This document shows positions 42,901-53,770 of a stretch of DNA of 64,000 nt, one piece after another (within the stretch, counting starts at the first letter, position 1; every line of letters begins with the position of its first letter). The position numbers and the translations under genes were made by a program. The notes under the pieces are model-generated. The model was not told the origin of the DNA and did no database searches. It saw only the letters and a list, made by a program, of their open reading frames with translations. Source of the DNA: Bromus sterilis (lineage: Eukaryota; Streptophyta; Magnoliopsida; Poales; Poaceae); NCBI GenBank assembly GCA_950022295.1, contig OX465598.1:346221324-346285323 (forward strand), written 5' to 3'.

Positions 42901-45145
42901 TCAGCGTAACGGTGTTTCTGAGCGACGTAATCGAACTCTATTGGATAGCGTACGATCGATGATGTCTCATACCGACTTACCTGTGTCATTATGGGGGTAT
43001 GCATTAGAAACTGCCGCTTACATTCTTAATAGGGCACCCTTCAAATCCGTAAAGACAACACCATTTGAGGACTGGCATGGAAAGAAACCAAAGTTGTCTC
43101 ACTTGAAGATTTGGGGTTGTGAGGCTTATGTTAGGAAACTTCAGCCTGACAAACTCGAATCAAAAGCGGATAAGTGCATCTTTGTGGGATATCCAAGGGA
43201 AACCGTTGGATACACCTTCTACAACCAGTCTGAGGGCAAAACGTTTGTCGCCAAGACTGGATGCTTTCTTGAGAAAGAGTTTCTTTCGAAAGACTTGAGT
43301 GGGAGGAAAATAGACCTCAACGAGATGATTGACCAATCACTCCAAGTGGAAGAAATGGCAATGGAAGTTGTTCCGGAACCATCTTCCGTAGTGGAAGCTG
43401 AAGAGAACGGTCATCATGATATTCATAACGATCGTGACATACATGATGATCATGATCAAGATGAAGAGGATCCTATTGTACCCCGCAGGTCATCAAGAGC
43501 CCGAGTAAAAACTCAGTTTTATGGGCAACTTGTCAATGCAGTCATGTTAAATGAACCTGACGAACCTGCGAACTACAAAGAAGCAATGGAGGGGCCCGAG
43601 TCCGAGAAATGGCTGGAAGCCATGAAATCCGAGATAGACTCCATGTATGCCAACAAAGTATGAACTTTGGTGGATATTCCCGAGGACCGAAAGGCCGTCG
43701 AGAATAAGTGGATATTCAAGAAAAAGACTGGCGTAGACGGAAACGTATCTGTCTGTAAAGCTCGACTTGTCACAAAAGGTTTCCGACAAATTCAAGGAGT
43801 TGACTACGAAGAGACTTTCTCTCCCGTAGCGATGCTAAAGTCTATCCGGATATTGCTAGCAATTGCTGCCTATTACGATTATGAAATATGGCAGATGGAT
43901 GTGAAAACCGCGTTCCTAAATGGCAACATTGAGGAAGAGTTGTATATGGTACAACCGGAAGGTTTTATTGATCCTAAGGACACTAGTAAGGTATGCAAAC
44001 TTCAACGGTCCATTTATGGGTTGAAGCAAGCATCTCGGAGCTGGAATCTTCATTCTGATGAGGTGATCAAAGCTTTTGGATTTGTCCAAAATGAAGAAGA
44101 ATTCTGTGTTTATAAGAAATCGAGTGGGAGCTCTGTGGCATTCCTAGTACTATATGTGGATGACATATTATTGATAGGGAATGATGTGAAATTTCTAGAG
44201 GGGGTAAAGGAATATTTGAGTGGACAATTTTCCATGAAGGACCTAGGTGAAGCTGCATACATATTAGGCATTAAAATCTATAGAGATAGATCAAGACGCC
44301 TATTAGCACTGAGTCAGAGAACTTACCTTGAGAAGATATTGAAGAGGTTCAATATGGATAACGCCAATAGAGGCCTCTTGCCCGTTATGAAAGGAAGTAA
44401 ATTGAGTGTGACTCAATGCCCAGCAACAGCAAAAGAAAGGGAGGAAATTTCCTCAAAGCCCTATGCCTCAGCCATAGGTTCTATCATGTATGCTATGCTG
44501 TGTACTCGACCAGATGTGGCCCTGGCGGTTAGTCTGACTAATCGTTTTCAAAGTAATCCTGGAATGGATCATTGGATTGCAGTGAAGAACGTTCTTAAGT
44601 ACTTACGAAGAACTAAGGATCTGGTTCTTCTCTATGGAGGATGTGAAGAAGAGCTCGCCGTAACATGTTACGTTGATGCCAGTCTTGGTACTGATCCCGA
44701 TGACTCAAAATCCCAGACGGGATACGTGTTTATGTTGAATGGTGGTGCGATTAGCCTTAGGAGCGGCAAGCAGTCAGTCGTCGCCCAATCTACGATGGAG
44801 TCGGAGTATATTGCCGCTTGCGAAGCGTCAAATGAAGCGCATTAGCTGAAGAACTTCGTCATCGAGCTTGGCGTATTCCCTAGTTGCACTGACCCTGTTA
44901 GCATTTATTGTGACAATACGGGTGCCATTGCTAATGCAAGGGAGCCGAGGACTCACTCTACAGCCAAGCATATTCTCCGGCGTTTCCATGTGACGTGGGA
45001 CTACGTCAAGGATGGTCATACTAGGATTTGAAAAATACATACAGATCTGAATCCGTCTGACCCAATGACTAAACCTCTTCCACAAGTCAAGTTTGAAAAA
45101 CACCTAGAGACTATTGGTGTTAGATACATACCTGATGTAAACTAG
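39991..45145 (+). pseudogene. gag-pol of copia element A (five stops, split by solo LTR)
   Basis: Starts at ATG 39991 (MAAPRPSFNLGSFLDKDKLK) and is interrupted at 40292-41405 by the solo LTR and one target copy. Removing those 1114 bp restores one frame to the natural stop at 45143. In-frame stops lie at 41618, 42080, 43661, 44843 and 45029. Domains in order are gag, zinc knuckle CFYCKGDGHWKCNC, protease FDTGSVAHI, integrase HHCC and DDE core (SDRGGEY, VSERRNR), RT with YVDDILLIGND, and RNase H (CDNTGAIANA). No frameshift is seen in the pol part. Stops at 42080, 43661 and 44843 correspond to CGA, TGG and TGG in element B or the family. Confidence 0.9.
40292..41400 (+). mobile_element. Solo LTR D (probably gypsy) in gag of element A
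   Basis: Begins TGATGAGGACATGG, ends CCTCTATCA and is flanked by GATAA at 40287-40291 and 41401-41405. The TG...CA ends plus the 5-bp duplication show it is one complete LTR left after LTR-LTR recombination. A TATA box TATATAAG lies at 41009-41016. An open frame at 40302-41015 (MATIVTPITPAKIPTGPITR) covers two thirds of it. Similar proteins are familiar from Triticeae gypsy elements (recollection, not a search). Confidence 0.88.
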
Positions 45146-45176
45146 TGTAATTTGTACTCTAGTGCATGTGGGAGAC

Positions 45177-45478
45177 TGTTGGATATGTGCCCTAGAGGCA
45201 AATTAATAAAGATATTTGTCACATATCTGTTTTTTCATAATACGTTATATATTGTGCTAGAACTGTATTAAGCGGAAACATTAATACACATGTGATATAT
45301 AACAACCTGGTACCTAGTTAAACTCAGGCATACTAGCTCATTGGGCAATTGATGATCAAGGTTTCCTGATCATGAGAACATAATAGTCTATTGACAATGA
45401 GGTCATATCATTAGAAGAATGATGTGATGGACACACCCCCACCTTAAGCATTGCAGTGTGATCAAGTCACATAAGTTC
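45177..45478 (+). repeat. 3' LTR of element A, left piece
   Basis: 302 bp from TGTTGGATATGTGCC to the insertion point of element B. AGTGCATGTGGGAGAC before it is the polypurine region. About six differences from the matching 5' LTR piece. Confidence 0.9.
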
Positions 45479-47193
45479 TGTTGGATATGTGCCCTAGAGA
45501 CAAATTAATAAAGATATTTGTCACATATCCGTTTTTGTTCATAATACGTTTTATACTGTGCTATAACTGTATTACTTGGAAATACTAATACAGGTGTAGT
45601 ATAAAACATGGTCCGTAGTTTAACTCGGGTAAACTATCTCATTGGGCAATTGATTGATCAAGCTTTCCTGATCATGGCGACAATTAAGTCCATTGACAAT
45701 GAGGTCATATCATTAGGGGAATGATGTGATGGACGTACACCCACCTAAAGTATTGCAATGTGATCGAGTCACATAGTTCAGCGTTGCTATGACTTTGTAA
45801 CGTATGGCTTAGTCCTTAGACCGCAATGATCATACGTAATCGTCATCTATGAGGAGACTTTGATTTGTATCCCACCGCCTGACTGAAATATGCTGGCTAT
45901 AACGGTGCACTTTGGGTATTCCGAAATAGATGGTTGATGAGTATGTGAATAGATCAGAGCGGGATTTGTCAGTCCTTGTGACAGGACAGGTACTCTGGGC
46001 CCACTCGGTGATATTGCATCAACATCTTGCAAGCAGGTGACTAGGTCACAAGAGATGCAATGATCATGGACGAGTAAACTTGTTTGTTGTGAACAAGATG
46101 TGAACACGGTATGTGGGATACCGACGATCAAACCTCGGACAAACAAAGTACCGCAGCACAAAGGGATTACGTCGTATCATTAACGGTTTCCAAAAGCGAT
46201 CGAAGTTCATTCGATGGAAGCGCAGGGGCTGTCAAGGATTGTAACCAGGTCCAACTGACTAGTCATTGGTCAATGAGAAGAGTCTCGACCATGTCTGCTG
46301 TTTCCCGGACCGTTAGGGTGTCACACTTAAGGGGCAATCGATGCTGGGACAGATTCGGGATCATCGGTGAAATAGGAGAAAGCACCGGAATAGTTTCGGG
46401 AGAGAACGGAAGTTGTTCCGGACATTTTGAATAGTTCAAAATAAAGTTTAATTGTTTTAATAATGTTTTTTATTATTTAATTATCTGAATTAAATATTTA
46501 AAACTTATTAAATAATTAAAAATAATGGAAAAAGGCTATATGGGCCCTTGGGGCCCATTAGGGGAGGAGGGGGTTCCCCCCTTGGGCTTGGCGCCAAGGG
46601 TGGGGCCCATCCCCCCCTATGGCCGGCGCCCTCCCCCCCCCTTGGGGGGTTTAGTCCCACATGGGGGAGGGAAGAGGGATCACACCCCCCCTTGGCCTAT
46701 ATAAGGAGGGGTAGACCCCCCTTTTTCCATGATCTCATTGAGTTCTCTCTCTCTCTTTCTCCATTTCTGGAAGTGGACTCCCCTTGTTTGGAGTCTGCAC
46801 CAGGATTGGAGTTCTCCACCATAAGGCAGGCCGTCGCTCTGCCGGAGTCGGGATCCGAATCCGTCTTCTTTCCGCTGCTCGCCTGGTTCGGAGCCCGGAG
46901 GGAACATCGGTTGCACTGTACGTGTGTAATCTCTTCGAGGCACTACACCTGTGGTGCTACTTCGTCGCTGGAGGTTTACCGGGAGTCATCCTCACCGGTG
47001 GTGGTCTTCTACACGACAGGGAGGTCGTAGTTCTGAGTCTACGCCAACCACGTTCGCAAGGAGGTTTCCCTCTTTCGGTCTTCAAAGGTATGAACACCGA
47101 TTCCCTCCGTTACCTTACATCGCCATAGCATAGATCTTGGGTTCGGGTACCGTAGGTATGAAAAATTTGTGTTTTCTGCCCCGTATCCCTACG
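45479..47193 (+). repeat. 5' LTR of element B
   Basis: 1715 bp; TATA box TATATAAG at 46699-46706. The last base is G where the 3' LTR has A (CCCTACG against CCCTACA), a small decay of the terminal CA. Confidence 0.93.
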
Positions 47194-48156
47194 GTGGTAT
47201 CAGAGCTAGCTATGCGTAGATGTATTGTACGGGTAGAACACATCTAGGATGTGGGCATCGAATCTTCATTCGTTACCCTCCCGCGTGTACTCATTTAGCA
47301 TTGCGGCAATGTTTGATGAAGCGGCCCCCGACCGACCTTACGCGTTTACGCGAGACTGGTTCCACGCTTGAAATATGGCTTGTACCATATAAAGTGGCTG
47401 GGGGGGTGTCTGTCTCTCTGCATTAGCGATGCGAAGATGTTTGCAACGGAGGGCCCCGACAGGGGTGTAATAGAAACGATTGGGGATCAGTGTTGTGGCA
47501 TGTTTTCGCAGGATAGAAATCGGTTCTCTCTCTCGAAACCCCTAGCAGCCACGTAAAACTTGCATAAGCTAAAGTAGAAAGGCGTTTGACTTTGCTTTGC
47601 ATGAAGGGGGATCATAGCTTGTATGATTTAAAGTTTTACATCCTGTTTTGCTAATATGCTTGATATAACGACGGTAGCATTATAGGATGATCTCTCACTA
47701 AAACCAACACAGTGTCCTTACCCTAGTGAGCACCACCTGGAAAGTTCTACATTATGGAGGCATCACGTGTCACACGGGTGTCAAATATTTTTTCGTTCAC
47801 AAGAGGTGGGTGTAGCAAGCCTGGCATATGTATATGATATGGCCTTGCATGACACAACAATAAATCACATAGGGTGTGATGGCGAGCCTGGCATATGTAT
47901 ATGATATGGCCTCGGGACACAAGAGACCGAAAGGTCGAGCATGAGTCACATAGATGATGTGATTGGCATGATGGCCTACCTTGAACACATACTGATGGCC
48001 GTGATGATCGGGGGAGGTATGGTGTTCTAAGGATCGTGTAATCACTTAGCAAAATTGAGAGATGTTTTCCTAAGTGGGATTTTAGAATTAATTGTAATTG
48101 AACTCCACATTATGAACAAAAGTCTAAATATGTATCTTTGTGAATCAACCTTGTAG
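47194..48156 (+). other. Leader of element B with intact primer binding site
   Basis: TGGTATCAGAGC at 47195-47206 is a perfect tRNA-Met primer site. About 950 bp of untranslated leader precede the gag ATG. No gene is seen here. Confidence 0.85.
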
Positions 48157-51100
48157 ATGACAGCACCACGCCCCTCGTTCAACTTAGGATCATTCCTAGA
48201 GAAAGATAAACTGAAAACTAATGGGTCAAACTTCACCCCCTGGTTCCGCACCTTGAGGATTCTACTCGTTCCCCTCAAAATGTCCTACGTACTTGAGACT
48301 GCATTAGGAGATGCACCAGCAACTACCGCTACTCCGGCTGAGAAGAAAGTCTATCTCATTAAGTCGAATGATTCCTCCCTTGTCAAGAAGGGTATGCTCC
48401 ATGCCATGGAGGCTGAACTGCAGAAACGGTTCGAGAGCTTCAGTGCTTATGAGATAATCACTGACCTCAAGACCGTCTTTGCACCTCAAGCCAAGGTTGA
48501 GAGAAATGAAGTTTGTGAAGCTTTCTTCTCTGCAAAGATGGAAGAGCACACCAGCATGACTAAGCACGTAGTCAAAATGTCTGACTACGTTCAACGCCTA
48601 AATGATCTAGAATTTAAGATTCCAGATGAAGTGACGATTGATAGGGTGTTGCGGTCGCTACCCCCTAGCTATGAGAGTTTTGTGTTGAAGTACAACATGC
48701 AAGGAATGGTTGAGAACCTTTCTGAATTGTTCACAATACTCAAAATTGCTGAGATGGAAATCAAGAAGGAGCACAGCTGCACCAAGTACCTAGAAGATAA
48801 GAAGGCCGGCAAGGTTGCCGGAAGAGACATGGATATATGTGATATACATGTTATTGATGTTTTCCTGACAAGTGCTCGGAGCAACGTCTGGATATTTGAT
48901 ACCGGATCAGTTGCTCACATCTGCAACTCCCAGGAGGGGATGCAGAATAAACGACTCTTGCGGAAGGATGAAGTGACGATGCGCGTTGGGAACGGTGCCA
49001 AGGTTGAAGTAATGTCAATTGGCACGCTTCGTCTTAGTCTCTCTTCGGGATTGATTCTTGTCTTGAATAATTGCTATTATGTACCCGCGTTAAGTATGAA
49101 CATTGTGAGTGGCTCTTGCTTGATGCGAGACCAGTATTCCTTTAAATCCGAAACAACTGGTTGTTCGATTTATAAGAATAATGTCTTCTATGTTCATGCA
49201 CCGGTGCGTAATGGTTTATTCTTAATGGATCTCAAATATAATGACTCCCACATCAATAACGTAGAGGCCAAAAGATTAAAGCCTAGTAACGAAGAACACA
49301 TGACGATGTGGCATTGTCGACTTGGTCATATTGGTGTAAAGCGCATGGAGGAACTCCATAAAGATGGACTTCTGGAGTCATTGGATTTTGGATCCCTTGA
49401 CACATGTGAACCATGCCTAATGGGAAAAATGACAAGGACTCCATTCAATGGAACAATGGAGCGCGCGGAGGACTTATTAGGGATCATACATACTGATGTA
49501 TGCGGACCAATGAATGTCACCGCACGCAATGGTTTTCGTTACTTCGTGACCTTCACGGATGACTTAAGTAGATACGGGTATATCTATTTAATGAAACACA
49601 AGTCTGAAACCTTTGAAAAGTTCAAGGAATTTCAGAGTGAGGTCGAGAATCAACTCGGAAAGAAAATCAAGCACCTTCGATCTGATCGAGGAGGCGAGTA
49701 TTTGAGTCACGAGTTTGGCACTCATCTTAAGACTTGTGGTATTGTACCACAACTTACGCCAGCTGGAACACCTCAGCGAAACGGTGTGTCTGAGCGACGT
49801 AATCGAACACTATTGGATAGTGTACGGTCAATGATGTCTCATACCGACTTACCTACATCATTCTGGGGGTATGCATTAGAAACTGCCGCTTACGTTCTTA
49901 ATAGGGTACCATCCAAATCCGTAGAGACAACGCCAATTGAGAAATGGTGTGGCAAGAAGCCAAAGTTGTCTCACCTGAAGATTTGGGGTTGTGAGGCTTA
50001 TGTTAGGAAACTTCAGCCTGACAAACTCGAATCTAAGGCGGAGAAATGCATCTTTGTAGGATATCCAAAGGAAACTGTTGGATACACCTTCTACAACCAA
50101 TCTGAGGGCAAAACGTTTGTCGCTAAGACTGGACACTTTCTTGAGAAAGAGTTTCTCTCGAAAAAATTGAGTGGGAGGAAAATAGACCTCGATGAAGTGA
50201 CTGACCAATCACTCCAAATGGAAGAACCGGCAACAGAAATTGTTCTGGAACCTTCTTCCACAGTGGGAGCTGAAGAGAATGGCCAGGAAGACATTCATAA
50301 CGATCATGACATACATGATGATCATGATGAGAATGAAGAGGAACCTATTTTGCCCCGTAGGTCATCAAGAGTCCGTCAACCTACCGAGTTTTACGGACAG
50401 CTTGTGAATGCAATCTCGGCTGATGAGTCGGATGAACCTACGAGTTACAAAGAAGCAATGGAGGGACCCGAGTCCGAGAAATGGCTGGAAGCCATGAAAT
50501 CCGAAATAGACTCCATGTACACCAACAAAGTTTGGACTTTGGTGGATATTCCCGAGGACCGCAAGGCCGTCGAGAATAAAGGGATTTTTAAGAAAAAGAC
50601 TGACGCAGACGGAAACATATCTGTCTACAAAGCTCGACTTGTCGCGAAGGGGTTCCGACAAATTCAAGGAGTTGACTACGAGGAGACGTTCTCTCCTGTA
50701 GCGATGATAAAGTCTATTCGGATCCTACTAGCAATAGCTGCCTATCATGCTTACGAGATATGGCAGATGGATGTGAAAACTGCGTTCCTTAATGGCAACA
50801 TTGAGGAAGATTTGTATATGATGCAACCAGAGGGGTTTATCGATCCAAGGAATGCTGGTAAGGTGTGCAAGCTTCAACGGTCCATCTATGGGTTGAAGCA
50901 AGCATCTCGGAGCTGGAATCTTCGATTTGATGAGGTCATTAAAGCTTTTGGATTTGTCCAAAACGTCGAAGAGTTCTGCGTCTATAAGAAACTGAGTGGG
51001 AGCTCTGTAGCATTCCTTGTGTTATATGTAGATGACATATTACTAATAGGGAACGATAAGAAATTCTTAGAGGGAGTAAAGGAATATCTGAATGGACAAT

Positions 51101-52017
51101 TTTCCATGAAGGACCTAGGTGAAGCTGCGTACATATTGGGGATTAAGATCTATAGAGATAGACCTAATCGACGGTTGGCCTTGAGTCAGAACACTTATAT
51201 TGACAAGATATTGAAAAGGTTCAGTATGGATAACTCCAAGAGAGGCCTCTTGCCAGTTATAAAAGGTGTCAAATTAAGCGTGACTCAATGCCCAACCACA
51301 GCAAAAGAGAAGGAGGAAATGTCCTCAAATCCCTATGCCTCAGCCATAGGTTCTCTCATGTATGCTATGTTATGTACCAGACCGGATTTAGCGCTGGCCA
51401 TTAGTATGACTAATCGCTACCAGAGTAATCCGGGAATGACTCACTGGACAACAGTAAAGAATATCCTAAAGTACTTAAGAAGAACAAAGGATCTCTTTCT
51501 CGTTTATGGAGGAGTTGATGAGGAGCTCACCGTAAAGGGTTACGTTGACGCAAGCCTCGGCTCAGATCTAGATGACTCGAAATCCCAGACGGGATATGTT
51601 TTCATGTTGAACGGTGGCGCAATTAGCTGGAGGAGCGGCAAACAGTCAGTCGTCGCTCAATCTACAATGGAGTCGGAGTATATTGCCGCTTGCGAAGTGT
51701 CAAACGAGGCGCTGTGGCTGAAGAAGTTCGTGATCGAGCTTGGCGTCTTTCCCAGTTGCACTGACCCCGTGGGGATCTTCTGCGACAACACGGGTGCCAT
51801 TGCTAACGCGAAGGAGCCAAGAACTCACTCTACAGCCAAGCACATCCTCCGAAAGTTCCATGTGACGCGAGACAACGTCAGGGATGGACACACTAGGATT
51901 CACAAGATACATACGGATCTGAACGCAGCAGACCCGATGACTAAACCTCTTCCACAGGGCAAGTTTGAAGAACATCGAGAGACCATTGGTGTTAGATACA
52001 TACCTGATGTAAACTAG
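48157..52017 (+). CDS. Intact gag-pol polyprotein of copia element B, lacking most of the zinc knuckle
   Basis: 1286 codons without a stop, ATG at 48157. Gag is followed by protease D248-T-G-S. The integrase zinc ligands are His386, His391, Cys417 and Cys420, and the core is Asp447, Asp510 and Glu546 with the canonical 35-residue D-E spacing. RT has YVDD at 957-960 and RNase H has Cys1209-Asp1210. Compared with element A, 60 codons are missing between KKEH and CTKYL (around 48776), removing three of four CCHC ligands of the nucleocapsid. Trp before IFKKKT, present in A, is Gly809 here. All other catalytic residues are present. Whether it packages its RNA without the knuckle or depends on relatives is open. 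Confidence 0.95.
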   Translation: MTAPRPSFNLGSFLEKDKLKTNGSNFTPWFRTLRILLVPLKMSYVLETALGDAPATTATPAEKKVYLIKSNDSSLVKKGMLHAMEAELQKRFESFSAYEIITDLKTVFAPQAKVERNEVCEAFFSAKMEEHTSMTKHVVKMSDYVQRLNDLEFKIPDEVTIDRVLRSLPPSYESFVLKYNMQGMVENLSELFTILKIAEMEIKKEHSCTKYLEDKKAGKVAGRDMDICDIHVIDVFLTSARSNVWIFDTGSVAHICNSQEGMQNKRLLRKDEVTMRVGNGAKVEVMSIGTLRLSLSSGLILVLNNCYYVPALSMNIVSGSCLMRDQYSFKSETTGCSIYKNNVFYVHAPVRNGLFLMDLKYNDSHINNVEAKRLKPSNEEHMTMWHCRLGHIGVKRMEELHKDGLLESLDFGSLDTCEPCLMGKMTRTPFNGTMERAEDLLGIIHTDVCGPMNVTARNGFRYFVTFTDDLSRYGYIYLMKHKSETFEKFKEFQSEVENQLGKKIKHLRSDRGGEYLSHEFGTHLKTCGIVPQLTPAGTPQRNGVSERRNRTLLDSVRSMMSHTDLPTSFWGYALETAAYVLNRVPSKSVETTPIEKWCGKKPKLSHLKIWGCEAYVRKLQPDKLESKAEKCIFVGYPKETVGYTFYNQSEGKTFVAKTGHFLEKEFLSKKLSGRKIDLDEVTDQSLQMEEPATEIVLEPSSTVGAEENGQEDIHNDHDIHDDHDENEEEPILPRRSSRVRQPTEFYGQLVNAISADESDEPTSYKEAMEGPESEKWLEAMKSEIDSMYTNKVWTLVDIPEDRKAVENKGIFKKKTDADGNISVYKARLVAKGFRQIQGVDYEETFSPVAMIKSIRILLAIAAYHAYEIWQMDVKTAFLNGNIEEDLYMMQPEGFIDPRNAGKVCKLQRSIYGLKQASRSWNLRFDEVIKAFGFVQNVEEFCVYKKLSGSSVAFLVLYVDDILLIGNDKKFLEGVKEYLNGQFSMKDLGEAAYILGIKIYRDRPNRRLALSQNTYIDKILKRFSMDNSKRGLLPVIKGVKLSVTQCPTTAKEKEEMSSNPYASAIGSLMYAMLCTRPDLALAISMTNRYQSNPGMTHWTTVKNILKYLRRTKDLFLVYGGVDEELTVKGYVDASLGSDLDDSKSQTGYVFMLNGGAISWRSGKQSVVAQSTMESEYIAACEVSNEALWLKKFVIELGVFPSCTDPVGIFCDNTGAIANAKEPRTHSTAKHILRKFHVTRDNVRDGHTRIHKIHTDLNAADPMTKPLPQGKFEEHRETIGVRYIPDVN

Positions 52018-52032
52018 TGTAATTTGTACTCT

Positions 52033-52048
52033 AGTGCAAGTGGGAGAC
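52033..52048 (+). other. polypurine tract of element B
   Basis: AGTGCAAGTGGGAGAC immediately before the 3' LTR at 52049, the expected plus-strand primer position. Confidence 0.75.
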
Positions 52049-53765
52049 TGTTGGATATGTGCCCTAGAGACAAATTAATAAAGATATTTGTCACATATCC
52101 GTTTTTTGTTCATAATACGTTTTATACTGTGCTATAACTGTATTACTTGGAAATACTAATACAGGTGTAGTATAAAACATGGTCCGTAGTTTAACTCGGG
52201 TAAACTATCTCATTGGGCAATTGATTGATCAAGCTTTCCTGATCATGGCGACAATTAAGTCCATTGACAATGAGGTCATATCATTAGGGGAATGATGTGA
52301 TGGACGTACACCCACCTAAAGTATTGCAATGTGATCGAGTCACATAGTTCAGCGTTGCTATGACTTTGTAACGTATGGCTTAGTCCTTAGACCGCAATGA
52401 TCATACGTAATTGTCATCTATGAGGAGACTTTGATTTGTATCCCACCGCCTGACTGAAATATGCTGGCTATAACGGTGCACTTTGGGTATTCCGAAATAG
52501 ATGGTTGATGAGTATGTGAATAGATCAGAGCGGGATTTGTCAGTCCTTGTGACAGGACAGGTACTCTGGGCCCACTCGGTGATATTGCATCAACAGCTTG
52601 CAAGCAGGTGACTAAGTCACAAGAGATGCAATGATCATGGACGAGTAAACTTGTTTGTTGTGAACGAGATGTGAACACGGTATGTGGGATACCGACGATC
52701 AAACCTCGGACAAACAAAGTACCGCAGCACAAAGGGATTACGTCGTATCGTTAACGGTTTCCAAAAGCGATCGAAGTTCATTCGATGGAAGCGCAGGGGC
52801 TGTCAAGGATTGTAACCAGGTCCAACTGACTAGTCATTGGTCAATGAGAAGAGTCTCGACCATGTCTGCTGTTTCCCGGACCGTTAGGGTGTCACACTTA
52901 AGGGGCAATCGATGCTGGGACAGATTCGGGATCATCGGTGAAATAGGAGAAAGCACCGGAATAGTTTCGGGAGAGAACGGAAGTTGTTCCGGACATTTTG
53001 AATAGTTCAAAATAAAGTTTAATTGTTTTAATAATGTTTTTTATTATTTAATTATCTGAATTAAATATTTAAAACTTATTAAATAATTAAAAATAATGGA
53101 AAAAGGCTATATGGGCCCTTGGGGCCCATTAGGGGAGGAGGGGGTTGCCCCCTTGGGCTTGGCGCCAAGGGTGGGGCCCATCCCCCCCTATGGCCGGCGC
53201 CCTCCCCTCCCCCCTTGGGGGGTTTAGTCCCACATGGGGGAGGGAAGAGGGATCACACCCCCCCCTTGGCCTATATAAGGAGGGGTAGACCCCCCTTTTT
53301 CCATGATCTCATTGAGTTCTCTCTCTCTTTCTCCATTTCCGGAAGTGGACTCCCCTTGTTTGGAGTCTGCACCAGGATTGGAGTTCTCCACCATAAGGCA
53401 GGCCGTCGCTCTGCCGGAGTCGGGATCCGAATCCGTCTTCTTTCCGCTGCTCGCCTGGTTCGGAGCCCGGAGGGAACATCGGTTGCACTGTACGTGTGTA
53501 ATCTCTTCGAGGCACTACACCTGTGGTGCTACTTCGTCGCTGGAGGTTTACCGGGAGTCATCCTCACCGGTGGTGGTCTTCTACACGACAGGGAGGTCGT
53601 AGTTCTGAGTCTACACCAACCACGTTCGCAAGGAGGTTTCCCTCTTTCGGTCTTCAAAGGTATGAACACCGATTCCCTCCGTTACCTTACATCGCCATAG
53701 CATAGATCTTGGGTTCGGGTACCGTAGGTATGAAAAATTTGTGTTTTATGCCCCGTATCCCTACA
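52049..53765 (+). repeat. 3' LTR of element B
   Basis: 1717 bp, TG to CCCTACA; TATA box at 53272-53279. Nearly identical to the 5' LTR. Confidence 0.95.
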
Positions 53766-53770
53766 AGTTC

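Larger units (their letters stand above)
45479..53765 (+). mobile_element. Element B: young Ty1/copia retrotransposon of the same family as A
   Basis: 8287 bp, LTRs 45479-47193 and 52049-53765, target duplication AGTTC at 45474-45478 and 53766-53770. It lies in the 3' LTR of A at a site still intact in the 5' LTR of A (around 23176). The two LTRs differ at about 11 substitutions and a few length changes in C-runs and CT-repeats (about 0.6%, about 0.25 My at 1.3e-8). The gag-pol frame is uninterrupted. The primer site and polypurine tract are intact, so the element has the cis signals for retrotransposition. Confidence 0.95.
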
